From Inhella inkyongensis (GTDB lineage Bacteria; Pseudomonadota; Gammaproteobacteria; Burkholderiales; Burkholderiaceae_C): a DNA stretch of 64,000 nucleotides. The DNA lies in NCBI RefSeq assembly GCF_005952805.1, contig NZ_CP040709.1, positions 3,224,001 to 3,288,000 of the forward strand, read 5' to 3'. Made by a program: the position numbers and the translations under genes. Shown piece by piece: positions 1 to 7,852 of the stretch. Each line of letters opens with the position of its first letter. Position 1 is the first letter of the stretch. The notes under the pieces were generated by a model. The model was not told the DNA's origin. It made no database searches and was given only the letters and a program-made list of their open reading frames with translations.

Positions 1-1
1 C

Positions 2-565
2 GGCTCCGGCTTTAGCTTCAACCTGGTCCAAACCACCCGCACCACCAACAGCAGCTGGTACACCGCAGGGCCTGGCTCGACGGCCGAGAGCCAAATGAAG
101 ACGGCACTGCGCCAAGGCTCGGCCGACGATCTCAACATCTACAGCAACAACGCTGGCGGCGGCTTGCTTGGCTGGGCCACCTTCCCGTCCAGCTACGCCA
201 GCAAGCCCAAGGATGACGGCGTGGTGATTCTCTTTTCGTCCGTTCCGGGCGGCACCGCAGCCCCCTACAACGAAGGAGACACCGGCACGCACGAGGTCGG
301 TCACTGGCTGGGGCTGTATCACACCTTCCAGGGTGGATGCGCGCGCAGCGGCACCAAGGGCGGCGACCTGGTGGAAGACACCCCGGCCGAGAAGTCACCG
401 GCCTATGGTTGCCCGACCGGTCAGGACAGTTGCACCCGGCTCGCTGGCCTGGACCCGATCACCAATTTCATGGACTACACCGACGATGTGTGCATGAACC
501 AGTTCTCGGCCGGCCAACGTGCGCGCATGCAGGCCCTCTGGTCCACCTACCGCGCCGGCAAGTAA
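2..565 (+). CDS. M43-like (pappalysin-type) zinc metalloprotease, 3' part
   Basis: The reading frame is open from the window edge, so the N-terminus is missing; 187 residues are visible. It carries the extended zinc motif [11 protein letters not shown], with three His ligands and a catalytic Glu, followed by a Cys-rich segment ([17 protein letters not shown]) and a Met-turn-like [11 protein letters not shown], as in secreted M43/cytophagalysin proteases. Residues after the Met-turn ([14 protein letters not shown]) match the usual C-terminal helix of the family. It is probably a secreted endopeptidase; substrate unknown. A GC-rich hairpin follows the stop. The start lies outside the window, so signal peptide and prodomain cannot be checked. 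Confidence 0.85.
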   Translation, partial: GSGFSFNLVQTTRTTNSSWYTAGPGSTAESQMKTALRQGSADDLNIYSNNAGGGLLGWATFPSSYASKPKDDGVVILFSSVPGGTAAPYNEGDTGTHEVGHWLGLYHTFQGGCARSGTKGGDLVEDTPAEKSPAYGCPTGQDSCTRLAGLDPITNFMDYTDDVCMNQFSAGQRARMQALWSTYRAGK

Positions 566-576
566 GTGCGTAACGG

Positions 577-604
577 GCCGCCGCGCCAGGGATGGCGCGG
601 CGGC
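577..604. terminator. GC-rich hairpin after the metalloprotease
   Basis: A perfect 12-bp stem (577-588 with 593-604) with a GGGA loop begins 11 bp after the stop codon. There is no T-run, so it may be an mRNA 3'-end stabiliser or a Rho-assisted end rather than a classical intrinsic terminator. Confidence 0.5.
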
Positions 605-676
605 GCCCCAGACCCGCGCAGTGGTTTCACTGCACGCTGGCGCATCGACTGCGCGGGTTCCCCCTAGGATGCGGGC

Positions 677-1096
677 ATGACCGAAACCGCCAGCCCCTTC
701 ATGCATCCCAGCCAACTGCCCAGTGAGCGCGAGTTGGTGCTGCGGGTGATGCCCATGCCCGCCGACGCCAACGCCAATGGCGACATCTTTGGCGGTTGGA
801 TCATGGCCCAGGTGGACATTGCCGCCTCGGTGATGCCCGCGCGCATCTCGCGCGGCCGTGTGACCACCGTGGCCGTCAAGGAATTTCTGTTCAAGCAGCC
901 CGTGAGCGTGGGCGACCTGCTGAGCTTTTATTCCACCGTGCTGCGCATCGGCCGCACTTCGATCACGGTGCGGGTGGAGGTCTTTGCCGAGCGCAACCCC
1001 GAGAACCCGCAAGTGGTGAAGGTGACCGATGCCGAGCTGACCTTCGTCGCCATCGACAACGAAGGCAAGCCGCGCGCCTTTCAATTGCAGAACTAA
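677..1096 (+). CDS. acyl-CoA thioesterase, YciA-like hotdog protein
   Basis: 139 residues, the normal length of a single-hotdog YciA/acyl-CoA thioester hydrolase. The segment NGDIFGGWIMAQVD (about residues 34-47) is the signature containing the catalytic Asp, and the later SVGDLLSFY and SITVRVEVFAE strands fit the HotDog_ACOT fold. It should cleave acyl-CoA to free fatty acid and CoA in the cytoplasm; chain-length preference cannot be read from sequence. The ATG at 677 gives the expected N-terminus. It stands alone between the protease and an exported hydrolase. Confidence 0.88.
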   Translation: MTETASPFMHPSQLPSERELVLRVMPMPADANANGDIFGGWIMAQVDIAASVMPARISRGRVTTVAVKEFLFKQPVSVGDLLSFYSTVLRIGRTSITVRVEVFAERNPENPQVVKVTDAELTFVAIDNEGKPRAFQLQN

Positions 1097-1198
1097 GCCC
1101 GGAACTCAGGCGTCGGGCGCGCGGGCCCATCGGCTTGACAGCTCCCCCTGCCCGCCAGTTCCCCCTGCCCGCCGCATCACTCACTTCCCGAGAAATCA

Positions 1199-2032
1199 TT
1201 GCGACCCCTTCTTTGGATCCTCCTCAGCCTGACGCTGAGCCCCTGCACCACTTGGGCGGAAGCCCCGCGTTGGCAGTTCCTCCAGCACCAAGGGCACCGA
1301 CTGGCCTACCAATGCCAGGGCCAGGGCAGCCCGGTCATCGTGCTGCAGCCGCCCTCCGGCATCGCCGCCGCCGAGGCCTTTGGCCCGGTATTGAGCGACT
1401 TGAGCGCGCGGCGCAAGGTCTGCTTCTATGAACGCCTGGGCTTTGCCCCCAGTGCCCGGCCCGCACCCGGGCTGCTGCAGACCGCAGCCGACTACGCGCA
1501 GGAGCTGGCCGCCGTGATGAACCATGCCGCCCCGGGCGAGGCGCAGGTGGTGCTGGGTTACTCCTTTGGCGGCTTTGTGGCCCGCCTGCATGCCGCAACC
1601 CACCCGCACCAGGTCAAGGGCCTGCTGCTGATCGACGCCGCCGAAGAAGACTGGCTGCGCAGCATGAAGGCGCAGATGACGCCCGAGGACTGGGGCCGGA
1701 TGCAGGACATCCTGGATTGGTTCCAGCGCCGCCTGGCCCACAACGTGTGGGACAGCCAGGACGAGGTGCGGCAGACCCAGCTGCGGGCCGACCTGCCCGT
1801 TCGTTTGCTGTCGCGTGGCCTGTCCTTCCAGCGCATTCGCCAGGCCAAGCTGTCCGAGGCCGGCGTGGCGCTCTACAACACGCTGCACGATGCCGGACAG
1901 GCGCGCATGGAACAGCTGACGCAGCGCACCACGCGCCGGATTGCCACCCGCAGCGAGCACCTGATCGTCGAGTCCGAGCCCGAGGCCGTGCTGGCCGAGC
2001 TGGACGCTTTGCTGCGTAGTACAGCGCCCTGA
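1199..2032 (+). CDS. exported alpha/beta hydrolase
   Basis: 277 residues beginning at a TTG codon. A signal peptide is visible (hydrophobic LLWILLSLTL, cleavage probably after TWAEA, about residues 20-22). The nucleophile elbow G-Y-S122-F-G-G is clear, and the oxyanion-strand region VIVLQPPSG replaces the more usual HG motif. IDAAEED and EHLIVESEPEAV are plausible regions for the acid and His. It is probably a periplasmic serine esterase or lipase-like enzyme of unknown substrate. It converges on an SGNH hydrolase 14 bp away; a weak inverted repeat (CTGAGG/CCTCAG, 2029-2050) lies between the stops. Confidence 0.75.
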   Translation: MRPLLWILLSLTLSPCTTWAEAPRWQFLQHQGHRLAYQCQGQGSPVIVLQPPSGIAAAEAFGPVLSDLSARRKVCFYERLGFAPSARPAPGLLQTAADYAQELAAVMNHAAPGEAQVVLGYSFGGFVARLHAATHPHQVKGLLLIDAAEEDWLRSMKAQMTPEDWGRMQDILDWFQRRLAHNVWDSQDEVRQTQLRADLPVRLLSRGLSFQRIRQAKLSEAGVALYNTLHDAGQARMEQLTQRTTRRIATRSEHLIVESEPEAVLAELDALLRSTAP

Positions 2033-2046
2033 GGCCCGTCGAGACC

Positions 2047-2856
2047 TCAGTGCCAGCTCGGTCCATGCGCGTGGCGCTGCAGCCGTCTCGCCAGATGGCC
2101 GGCCAAATGACGGGCCCACAAGGCATAACCGGCCGCGCCGGGATGGAAGCCGTCCTCGGCCATCAACTCGGCGGCCGCAGCGGCAAGCGACATTTCCGGT
2201 GTGCGCGCAAAGGCGCGATCGGGCTGGTCGCCCAGCGTCTGCAGCAAGAGCTGATTGAGCAACGCAGCTTGGGCTCCGAAGACCCAGCGCAGTGGCGCGG
2301 GCAGAAGCGGAAAGTCCTGCAAAGGCGGCAGGCCGTTGTGCACCCAGTAGCGCACGCCGGCCCGCTCGCAAGCCAGGCTGTGCAAGGACTGCAACTGTTC
2401 GAGCGTGCGCGCAGCAGGCACCTGGCGCACCACATCATTGACGCCGAGGGCCGTGACCAGCACATCGGCCGGCTGCAGCAAACTCTCGCGCAGATGCTGC
2501 AAAGCCTCGCCGGTGGTGTGCCCGGTGCGCGCCACCAGCTGCCAGTGCACGGGACGCCCGACGGCTTCGGCCAAACGCTGGGACAACTGCCCGGCCAGGG
2601 CGTCCGACTGGCGCCGCACCCCGACTCCGGCGGCCGAGGAGTCCCCCACGATCAACAGACGCAGCGGACGACCCGCCGCAGCAGGGCGCCCCGCCACCCG
2701 GCCTCGCCGCGCGCCGGCTGGCTCGGGCAACTCCAGCGCACGCTGTCGCACCCGCACAGCCTGCCAGAGCAACACCGGCAGCAGAGCCACCTTGGCGGTA
2801 TTCAAGGCCACTCTCGGCAGGGGATTGGAGCCAATGGAAGCCATGGTCGACCTCAT
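2047..2856 (-). CDS. SGNH/GDSL-family hydrolase with N-terminal membrane segment
   Basis: 269 residues. Block I is VGDSSAAGVG with the catalytic Ser (about residues 71-80), block III is GVNDV with the oxyanion Asn, and block V is DGFHPG with the catalytic Asp and His. A hydrophobic stretch near residues 17-35 (NTAKVALLPVLLWQAV) suggests membrane anchoring. The family cleaves esters or acyl groups on lipids or carbohydrates; substrate unknown. ATG at 2856 is used; an internal ATG at residue 5 is also possible. Confidence 0.82.
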   Translation of the reverse strand: MRSTMASIGSNPLPRVALNTAKVALLPVLLWQAVRVRQRALELPEPAGARRGRVAGRPAAAGRPLRLLIVGDSSAAGVGVRRQSDALAGQLSQRLAEAVGRPVHWQLVARTGHTTGEALQHLRESLLQPADVLVTALGVNDVVRQVPAARTLEQLQSLHSLACERAGVRYWVHNGLPPLQDFPLLPAPLRWVFGAQAALLNQLLLQTLGDQPDRAFARTPEMSLAAAAAELMAEDGFHPGAAGYALWARHLAGHLARRLQRHAHGPSWH

Positions 2857-2937
2857 AGAGATGCTGGCCCCGATGATGCCGCGACTAGCCAGAACAGGCG
2901 CAGTGGCCCCCCCAATTGGGTTGAGACCCGACCTCGC

Positions 2938-3519
2938 TCAGGCCGCCGCCATAGGCTCCTCGATCGACAGACTGGGCCAACGTGCCTGGTACGAACGCGC
3001 CTTGGCTCGATATAACTCGGCGTGGGGCGTCAACGGATTGAGCCGCAGCCGACCTGCGTAGAGATCATCCAATCCATAGGGAGCATGGATCTGCAGGCCT
3101 TGAGTCTTGCGAGCACAGGGACGCAGGCCTACGCTGGTCGCAGGCATCAAGAAGCGGTCGATGCCCTCAGCGGCCGAGCTCAACGCGGGATAGACCGGCC
3201 CGAAACGGCGTGCATACCAAAGGTGCACCCGGGCCTGGTTCTTGGCCTCCACCTGAATGCCGTCCCGCGCGAACAGAGCCTGGACGCGCTCTTGAATGGC
3301 TTGCTCCCCGGACTCACTCAGGTCAGCAGCGTCGAAATAGAACAAGTCGTAGTCCTTGATGTCCGACTCGGGCCGACGCCCGGCTTGCAGATTCCAAATG
3401 GTTTGAAACAGGCAGCCGGCCACCAACCAGGCATCCGGCAAGTCCAACACGGGCCAGGCATCCAAGATGGCCCGGTTGTGACGGTTGCATAGCACGTCGT
3501 CGACGAAGCGCCGTTGCAT
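2938..3519 (-). CDS. nucleotidyltransferase-like protein (DUF925/NTP_transf_6 type)
   Basis: 193 residues from ATG at 3519. The open frame runs further upstream, but that part is antisense-type noise overlapping the next gene. The diagnostic segment is ESDIKDYDLFYFD, with spaced acidic residues as in the polbeta-like superfamily, preceded by WLVAGCLFQTIWN. A later VGLRP and APYGLDDLYAGRL match the conserved C-terminal part of this uncharacterised family. No substrate is known. It is the last gene of the minus-strand run and begins 7 bp after the Rossmann protein stop. Confidence 0.75.
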   Translation of the reverse strand: MQRRFVDDVLCNRHNRAILDAWPVLDLPDAWLVAGCLFQTIWNLQAGRRPESDIKDYDLFYFDAADLSESGEQAIQERVQALFARDGIQVEAKNQARVHLWYARRFGPVYPALSSAAEGIDRFLMPATSVGLRPCARKTQGLQIHAPYGLDDLYAGRLRLNPLTPHAELYRAKARSYQARWPSLSIEEPMAAA

Positions 3520-3526
3520 CTGAGGG

Positions 3527-4198
3527 CTACTCGCGGGCAGCGGCCTGCATAGCGGAGGACTCAAGCACACGCAGGCCCGGAGCTTTAACCCAGGCCGCCG
3601 CATGCAATGCCGCAGCCACATCAGCGGCCGCGATCGGGCGGACCGCACCGGGCACCACGCGCAGCAGGGGCTTGAGCACGGTGGCCGCCAGATGCTCGAG
3701 ACGGCGAATCGGTTGCCCCAGGGCCGCGCGGTCACCCAGCAGCAGCGAGGGACGGGCCAAGACCAGGCGCTCAAAACCCAGTGCCTGCAAGGCCTGCTCG
3801 GCCTCGCCTTTGACTCGGTTGTAGAACACCCGCGAGCCCGCATCGGCCCCCAGGGCGGAGACGACCATCAAGCGACGCATGCCTGCGGCACGCGCCGCGC
3901 GGGCCACGGCCAGCACGGCGTCAAAGTCCACCGCGCGGAAGGCCGCCTCGGAGCCGGCCTGCTTGATCGTGCTACCCAGGGCGATATAGGCGTCATCCAG
4001 CGGCGGCAGTGCCGGCAGGACAGCGAAGTCAACGATCTGCGTGCGCAGCTTGGGGTGCTCGGGCCAATCGGCTGGGCGACGGCGCAACAGCGCATGTAGC
4101 TCGGTGCAGCGCGGGTCGGCCAGCAGCCGAGCCAGCAGCTCGCGACCGATCAGGCCGCTGCCGCCGGCCAGCAAGACACGGCGGGCGGCCGAGCGCAT
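3527..4198 (-). CDS. NAD(P)-binding Rossmann protein (atypical SDR)
   Basis: 223 residues. An N-terminal nucleotide-binding motif LLAGGSGLIGRELL (residues 8-21) starts the fold, with LMVVSALGAD and FYNRVKGEAEQAL giving the SDR-type Ser and YxxxK-like positions (Y-N-R-V-K). It resembles the NAD(P)H-binding/oxidoreductase HTATIP2-like group. The start ATG at 4198 shares one base with the stop of the upstream enoyl-CoA hydratase (TGATG), so translation is coupled. Its role in the fatty-acid cluster is not evident. Confidence 0.78.
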   Translation of the reverse strand: MRSAARRVLLAGGSGLIGRELLARLLADPRCTELHALLRRRPADWPEHPKLRTQIVDFAVLPALPPLDDAYIALGSTIKQAGSEAAFRAVDFDAVLAVARAARAAGMRRLMVVSALGADAGSRVFYNRVKGEAEQALQALGFERLVLARPSLLLGDRAALGQPIRRLEHLAATVLKPLLRVVPGAVRPIAAADVAAALHAAAWVKAPGLRVLESSAMQAAARE

Positions 4199-4962
4199 CA
4201 CTCGAACTTGCTGAAGTCGGGCGCGCGCTTTTGGAAGAAGGCCTGAAAGGCCTCCATGGCCTCGGGGCTGCGCAGGCGCTGACCGAAGAGTTCGGCCTCT
4301 TCCTGGATCACGCGCTGCAGCTCGGCCAAACCCGGCGCGCGCATCAGCTTTTTGGAAGCCCGCACGGCCGCTGGAGCCAGGCCATTGAAGCGCTCGGCCA
4401 TGCGGCGCGCATGGGCCGCCACTTCGGCGGCGGGCAGCACGGCGTTGGCGATGCCGAACTCCAGGGCCTCGGCCCCGGTCATCGGGTCGCCCAGCAACAG
4501 CTTTTCGGCGGCGCGGGCGTGGCCCATCAGCTTGGGCACGACCAAGCTGGAGCCGAACTCGGGTACCAGACCCAGGGCGACAAAGGGCATGGCCAAGCGG
4601 GCATCGTCGGCCACATAGACCAGGTCGCAATGCAGCAACATCGTGGTGCCGATGCCGATGGCCGCGCCGTTCACCGCCGCGATGACCGGCTTTTCACACG
4701 CCAGCAGGGCCTGCATGAACTGGAACACCGGCGCGTCGGCGTCGCGCGGCGGGCGGGCCATAAAATCTTCCAGGTCGTTGCCGCTGGTGAAGATGCCGGG
4801 CTGGCCGGTGATCAGCACCGCGCGCACGGCCGGATCGCTGTTGGCGGCGGTGAGCGCCTCGGCCATGGCGCTGTACATGGCCTGGGTGATGGCGTTCTTT
4901 TTCTCGGGACGGGCGATCTCGATCGTCGCCACACCGTTCAGGGTCAGGGTCTTGATGCTCAT
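4198..4962 (-). CDS. enoyl-CoA hydratase/isomerase family protein
   Basis: 254 residues, the standard single-domain crotonase length. Oxyanion-hole segments are visible: ITGQPGIFTSGNDLEDF and AAVNGAAIGIGTTMLLHCDLVY. The second acid is in ALGLVPEFGSS, placing a Glu where crotonases carry a catalytic residue. ATG at 4962 overlaps the stop of the upstream DUF4442 gene by 4 bp (ATGA), and its own stop overlaps the next start, so three genes are translationally coupled. It probably hydrates or isomerises enoyl-CoA in beta-oxidation or a side pathway; the exact reaction is inference. Confidence 0.88.
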   Translation of the reverse strand: MSIKTLTLNGVATIEIARPEKKNAITQAMYSAMAEALTAANSDPAVRAVLITGQPGIFTSGNDLEDFMARPPRDADAPVFQFMQALLACEKPVIAAVNGAAIGIGTTMLLHCDLVYVADDARLAMPFVALGLVPEFGSSLVVPKLMGHARAAEKLLLGDPMTGAEALEFGIANAVLPAAEVAAHARRMAERFNGLAPAAVRASKKLMRAPGLAELQRVIQEEAELFGQRLRSPEAMEAFQAFFQKRAPDFSKFE

Positions 4963-5432
4963 GGCTGTGCAGGGTTGGGCGCACGCAGCGCGGGTTTGAG
5001 GCGAATGTAAATCTGCTTGCGCACCCGGGCGACCACTTCGCCCGAAGCATCCAGGATGTCCACCGGCAACCAGATCAGGTGCTTGGCGCCATCGGCGCAG
5101 GCGGCACGGATACCGTCCAGCGTGGCCTCGTCGAGCCGGAAGTCGGCCACCACGGTACCGCGCCCGGGCTTGAGGAACTGGATTTCGCCGGCCTGGTCCC
5201 AGACCAGATAGTCCCGCCCCAGCGAGCGCAGGATCAGGATCATCCAAAAGGGGTCGGCCATCGCAAACAGGCTGCCGCCGAAGTGCGTGCCCACGTAGTT
5301 GCGGTTCCAAGGCCGGGCGCGCAGCTCCACGCGGGCGTGGCGGGCGTCGGCCGCGAAGTGGGTGACATGGATGCCGGCCAGCAGAAAGGGCGGCCACAGG
5401 TTCATGCCGAACCGCAGCAGGGTGGTGTTCAT
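4959..5432 (-). CDS. DUF4442 hotdog-fold protein
   Basis: 157 residues. RPWNRNYVGTHFGGSLFAMADPFWMILI is the DUF4442 signature (a hotdog helix with HFGGSLFAM), followed by strands ending in ARVRKQIYIRLKP. The family is related to PaaI-type thioesterases but its activity is largely unassigned. Position directly before an enoyl-CoA hydratase, with a 4-bp overlap, supports a role in acyl-CoA metabolism, possibly removing dead-end thioesters (inference). A second DUF4442-like gene lies at 7346-7843. Confidence 0.82.
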   Translation of the reverse strand: MNTTLLRFGMNLWPPFLLAGIHVTHFAADARHARVELRARPWNRNYVGTHFGGSLFAMADPFWMILILRSLGRDYLVWDQAGEIQFLKPGRGTVVADFRLDEATLDGIRAACADGAKHLIWLPVDILDASGEVVARVRKQIYIRLKPALRAPNPAQP

Positions 5433-5443
5433 CGAAAGGATGT

Positions 5444-5977
5444 TCAGCGCGGCAGAGGCGCCAACCGGATCTGCGTCCAGTGGTTGGCCAAGTGCATCAG
5501 ATGGGCACGGGTGTACTGCGCCTTGTCCAGCTCGCCATAGGCGAAGTGGGGGCGTAACGACCCACCCCAGGCCTCGAACGCATTGAGCGCAGCCAGCAGC
5601 CGGGCGATGCCGTCCTTGGCAAGCAGCTGAGGCTTGAGCGCGGGGGCTCCGGGGATGGGGTCGGCCAGATCGTGGCGCATGGCCCCGCGGGCGTTGAAGA
5701 CGGCAAAGGCCGTGTTGCCGACGACGGCGCGAAAAACCGCGCCGCGCATCTCGGGGTAGCCCTGCATCGAGAACTCGATGCTCTGGGCCAGGTGCTGCAA
5801 GAGCTGACTGAGGTTCCAGCTGGGGTGTTCCAGCTTCACCTCACCAAAGCCCAGCTCCAGCACCGCGGACTTGGCGGCCTTGAGCGTGGGGAAGCGTTGC
5901 AACTCCCCCGCGCAGCCGCTCAGGCCACCCGCGCCGAGTACAACAGTACCCGTCCGGACGAACTGGCGGCGTTGCAA
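5444..5977 (-). CDS. DUF1569 protein with Tat/lipoprotein leader
   Basis: 177 residues. The leader MQRRQFVRTGTVVLGAGGLSGC combines an RR-type Tat motif with a lipobox-like LSGC, so it is probably exported as a lipoprotein. The body (WNLSQLLQHLAQSIEFSMQGYP ... HFAYGELDKAQYTRAHLMHLANHW) matches DUF1569, a DinB-like four-helix family of unknown function with scattered His residues. A large imperfect palindrome fills the gap to the thiolase gene upstream. Confidence 0.75.
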   Translation of the reverse strand: MQRRQFVRTGTVVLGAGGLSGCAGELQRFPTLKAAKSAVLELGFGEVKLEHPSWNLSQLLQHLAQSIEFSMQGYPEMRGAVFRAVVGNTAFAVFNARGAMRHDLADPIPGAPALKPQLLAKDGIARLLAALNAFEAWGGSLRPHFAYGELDKAQYTRAHLMHLANHWTQIRLAPLPR

Positions 5978-5991
5978 AACTAAGTCCTCAG

Positions 5992-6116
5992 TTTGAGTCG
6001 TGCAGATGGCGTAGCGAGCGGCCCGAGGGTCGCTTGAGCAGCGCAGCCGTACTCCCGTACGGCGAGCAGCGCAAGGCGGCTATCGGGTCGCGCAGTAGCC
6101 AGATGCATGACTCAAA
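5992..6116. repeat. 125-bp imperfect palindrome between thiolase and DUF1569 genes
   Basis: The outer arms 5992-6010 and 6098-6116 are inverted repeats matching at about 15 of 19 positions. The centre is a perfect 7-bp stem, GCCGTAC/GTACGGC (6046-6052 with 6057-6063), around TCCC. The right arm covers the thiolase stop codon. It could form a long hairpin in the transcript leaving the thiolase gene. There is no T-run, so it resembles a REP-like or small mobile palindrome as much as a terminator. Confidence 0.6.
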
Positions 6117-7326
6117 GGGCTTCGATGATGCCGGCGGCACCTTGGCCGGCACCGACGCACATCGTCACCATGCCGTACTTCTGCTTGGTGCGGCGCAGCC
6201 CGTGGATGACCGAGGCGGCGCGGATGGCACCGGTGGCGCCCAGCGGGTGACCCAGGGCAATGGCGCCGCCGTTGGGGTTGACCTTGGCGCGGTCCAGCTC
6301 GAAGCCCTTGCTGTCGAGGTCGTTCAGCACGGCCAGGGACTGGGCGGCGAAGGCCTCGTTCAGCTCGATCCAGCCGAGGTCGCTGGCCTTCAGTCCGGCG
6401 GCCTTGAGCGCGGCGGGGATGGCCTCGATCGGGCCGATGCCCATGATCTCGGGTGGCACACCGCGCACGGCGAAGCTGACAAAGCGGGCCAGCGGGGTCA
6501 GGTTGTAGCGCTTGAGCGCGGCTTCGCTGACGATCAGCAGGCCACCCGAGCCGTCCGAGGTCTGCGAGCTGTTGCCGGCCGTCACCGAACCCTTGGCAGC
6601 GAACACGGGCTTGAGCTTGGCCAGGCCTTCCAGGCTGGTGTCGGGGCGGGCGCCCTCGTCCAGCTCAACGACACGGCGCTTCACATTGATCGAGCCGTCG
6701 GCCAGATTGGGCGTGCGGTCGATCACTTCGAAGGAGGTCATCTCGTCCTTGAAGTGGCCGGCCTGCATGGCGGCCACGGCGCGGCGGTGCGATTCGACCG
6801 AGAAGGCATCCTGGGCCTCGCGGCTGATCTTCCACTGCGCAGCCACCTTCTCGGCCGTCAGGCCCATGCCGTAGGCAATGCCGATGTTCTCGTCCTTTTC
6901 GAAGATCAGGGGCGAGAGGCTGGGCTTGTTGCCGCCCATGGGGATCATGGACATGGACTCCACGCCACCGGCGAACATCACATCGGCCTCGCCGACGCGG
7001 ATACGGTCGGCGGCCATCTGCACCGCCGTGATGCCCGAGGCGCAGTAGCGGTTGATGGTGACGCCGCCCACGGTGTTGCCCCAGCCGGCCAGCACCGAGG
7101 CCACGCGGGCGATGTTCATGCCCTGTTCGCCCTCGGGGAAGGAGCAACCGACGATGGCGTCTTCGATGGCCGAGGCCTCCAGGCCCGGGGCTTGCGCCAG
7201 CACGGACTGCATCACGCGCACCAGCATCTCGTCCGGGCGGGTGTTCTTGAAGTAACCGCGGCCGCTCTTGCCGATGGGCAGGCGGGTGGCGGCAACGATG
7301 TAGGCGTCTTGGACTTGCTTGCTCAT
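6112..7326 (-). CDS. fadA: acetyl-CoA C-acyltransferase (thiolase)
   Basis: 404 residues from ATG at 7326, chosen because AAGGAGC lies just upstream and MSKQVQDAYIVAATRLPIGK is a normal thiolase start. The thiolase II pattern GGVTINRYCASGITAVQ contains an active Cys-like segment, NPNGGAIALGHPLGATGA the catalytic His, and MCVGAGQGAAGI the C-terminal Cys. It performs the CoA-dependent cleavage of 3-ketoacyl-CoA that ends each beta-oxidation cycle. It is the last enzyme gene of the run TetR, acyl-CoA dehydrogenase, DUF2147, FadB-type, DUF4442, thiolase. The symbol is by function, not orthology to E. coli. Confidence 0.92.
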   Translation of the reverse strand: MSKQVQDAYIVAATRLPIGKSGRGYFKNTRPDEMLVRVMQSVLAQAPGLEASAIEDAIVGCSFPEGEQGMNIARVASVLAGWGNTVGGVTINRYCASGITAVQMAADRIRVGEADVMFAGGVESMSMIPMGGNKPSLSPLIFEKDENIGIAYGMGLTAEKVAAQWKISREAQDAFSVESHRRAVAAMQAGHFKDEMTSFEVIDRTPNLADGSINVKRRVVELDEGARPDTSLEGLAKLKPVFAAKGSVTAGNSSQTSDGSGGLLIVSEAALKRYNLTPLARFVSFAVRGVPPEIMGIGPIEAIPAALKAAGLKASDLGWIELNEAFAAQSLAVLNDLDSKGFELDRAKVNPNGGAIALGHPLGATGAIRAASVIHGLRRTKQKYGMVTMCVGAGQGAAGIIEAL

Positions 7327-7345
7327 GGTGAGCTCCTTACGGTGT

Positions 7346-7843
7346 TTAGGCCTGAGGTTTCTTGGGCACCCAGGCCCAGACAAATTCACATTCGATCGGC
7401 TGTTCGCCGGCTTCGTCGGTCACCTGGACCGCCACGATCACTTCACCCTTGTCCGTCTCGCGCATCAGCTGGCGCTGCTGAGGCTCCAGCGAGGCCGTGG
7501 CCGTGAGCGAACCCTGCGCCCGGCGCTTGAACTTGACCTTCATGGTCTTGCACAGCGGCAGACAGTCGTCGCGCACATTCATGCCCACCACCATGCCGGT
7601 GGCGGACTCCGCCACCAGCGCCATGGCCGCCGCATGCACGCCACCGATGTGGTTTTGCACCTTGCGGCAGTTGCTGATGTGGACGACCGCCTGCTCCGTC
7701 GTCAGCTCCTGGAAGTCCAGGCCCGCCGTGCCGGTCAAGGGCACGGCGCGGCGCAGCACCAGATTGCGGCCGACCCGGCGCAAAGGCCCGGGCAGGCCAT
7801 TGAAGCTGGCCAGCGCGCGTTGCAGGCGGTTGGGTGAAGTCAC
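7346..7843 (-). CDS. DUF4442-like hotdog protein
   Basis: 165 residues. NCRKVQNHIGGVHAAAMALVAESATGMVVGMNV is a hotdog central helix region and KTMKVKFKRRAQGSLTA the following strand; it is the type annotated as DUF4442 in Burkholderiales fatty-acid operons. It sits 9 bp after the FadB-type gene and 19 bp before thiolase, so it is almost certainly co-transcribed. An acyl-CoA thioesterase role is a reasonable guess only. It is divergent from the DUF4442 gene at 4959-5432. Confidence 0.8.
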   Translation of the reverse strand: MTSPNRLQRALASFNGLPGPLRRVGRNLVLRRAVPLTGTAGLDFQELTTEQAVVHISNCRKVQNHIGGVHAAAMALVAESATGMVVGMNVRDDCLPLCKTMKVKFKRRAQGSLTATASLEPQQRQLMRETDKGEVIVAVQVTDEAGEQPIECEFVWAWVPKKPQA

Positions 7844-7852
7844 CGGGCGTCC

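Noticed and set aside
3520..3843. N-terminal extension of the nucleotidyltransferase-like protein
   Set aside because: This part overlaps the Rossmann-protein gene in another frame and is Cys/Trp/Arg/Pro noise; homology-like text begins at ATG 3519.
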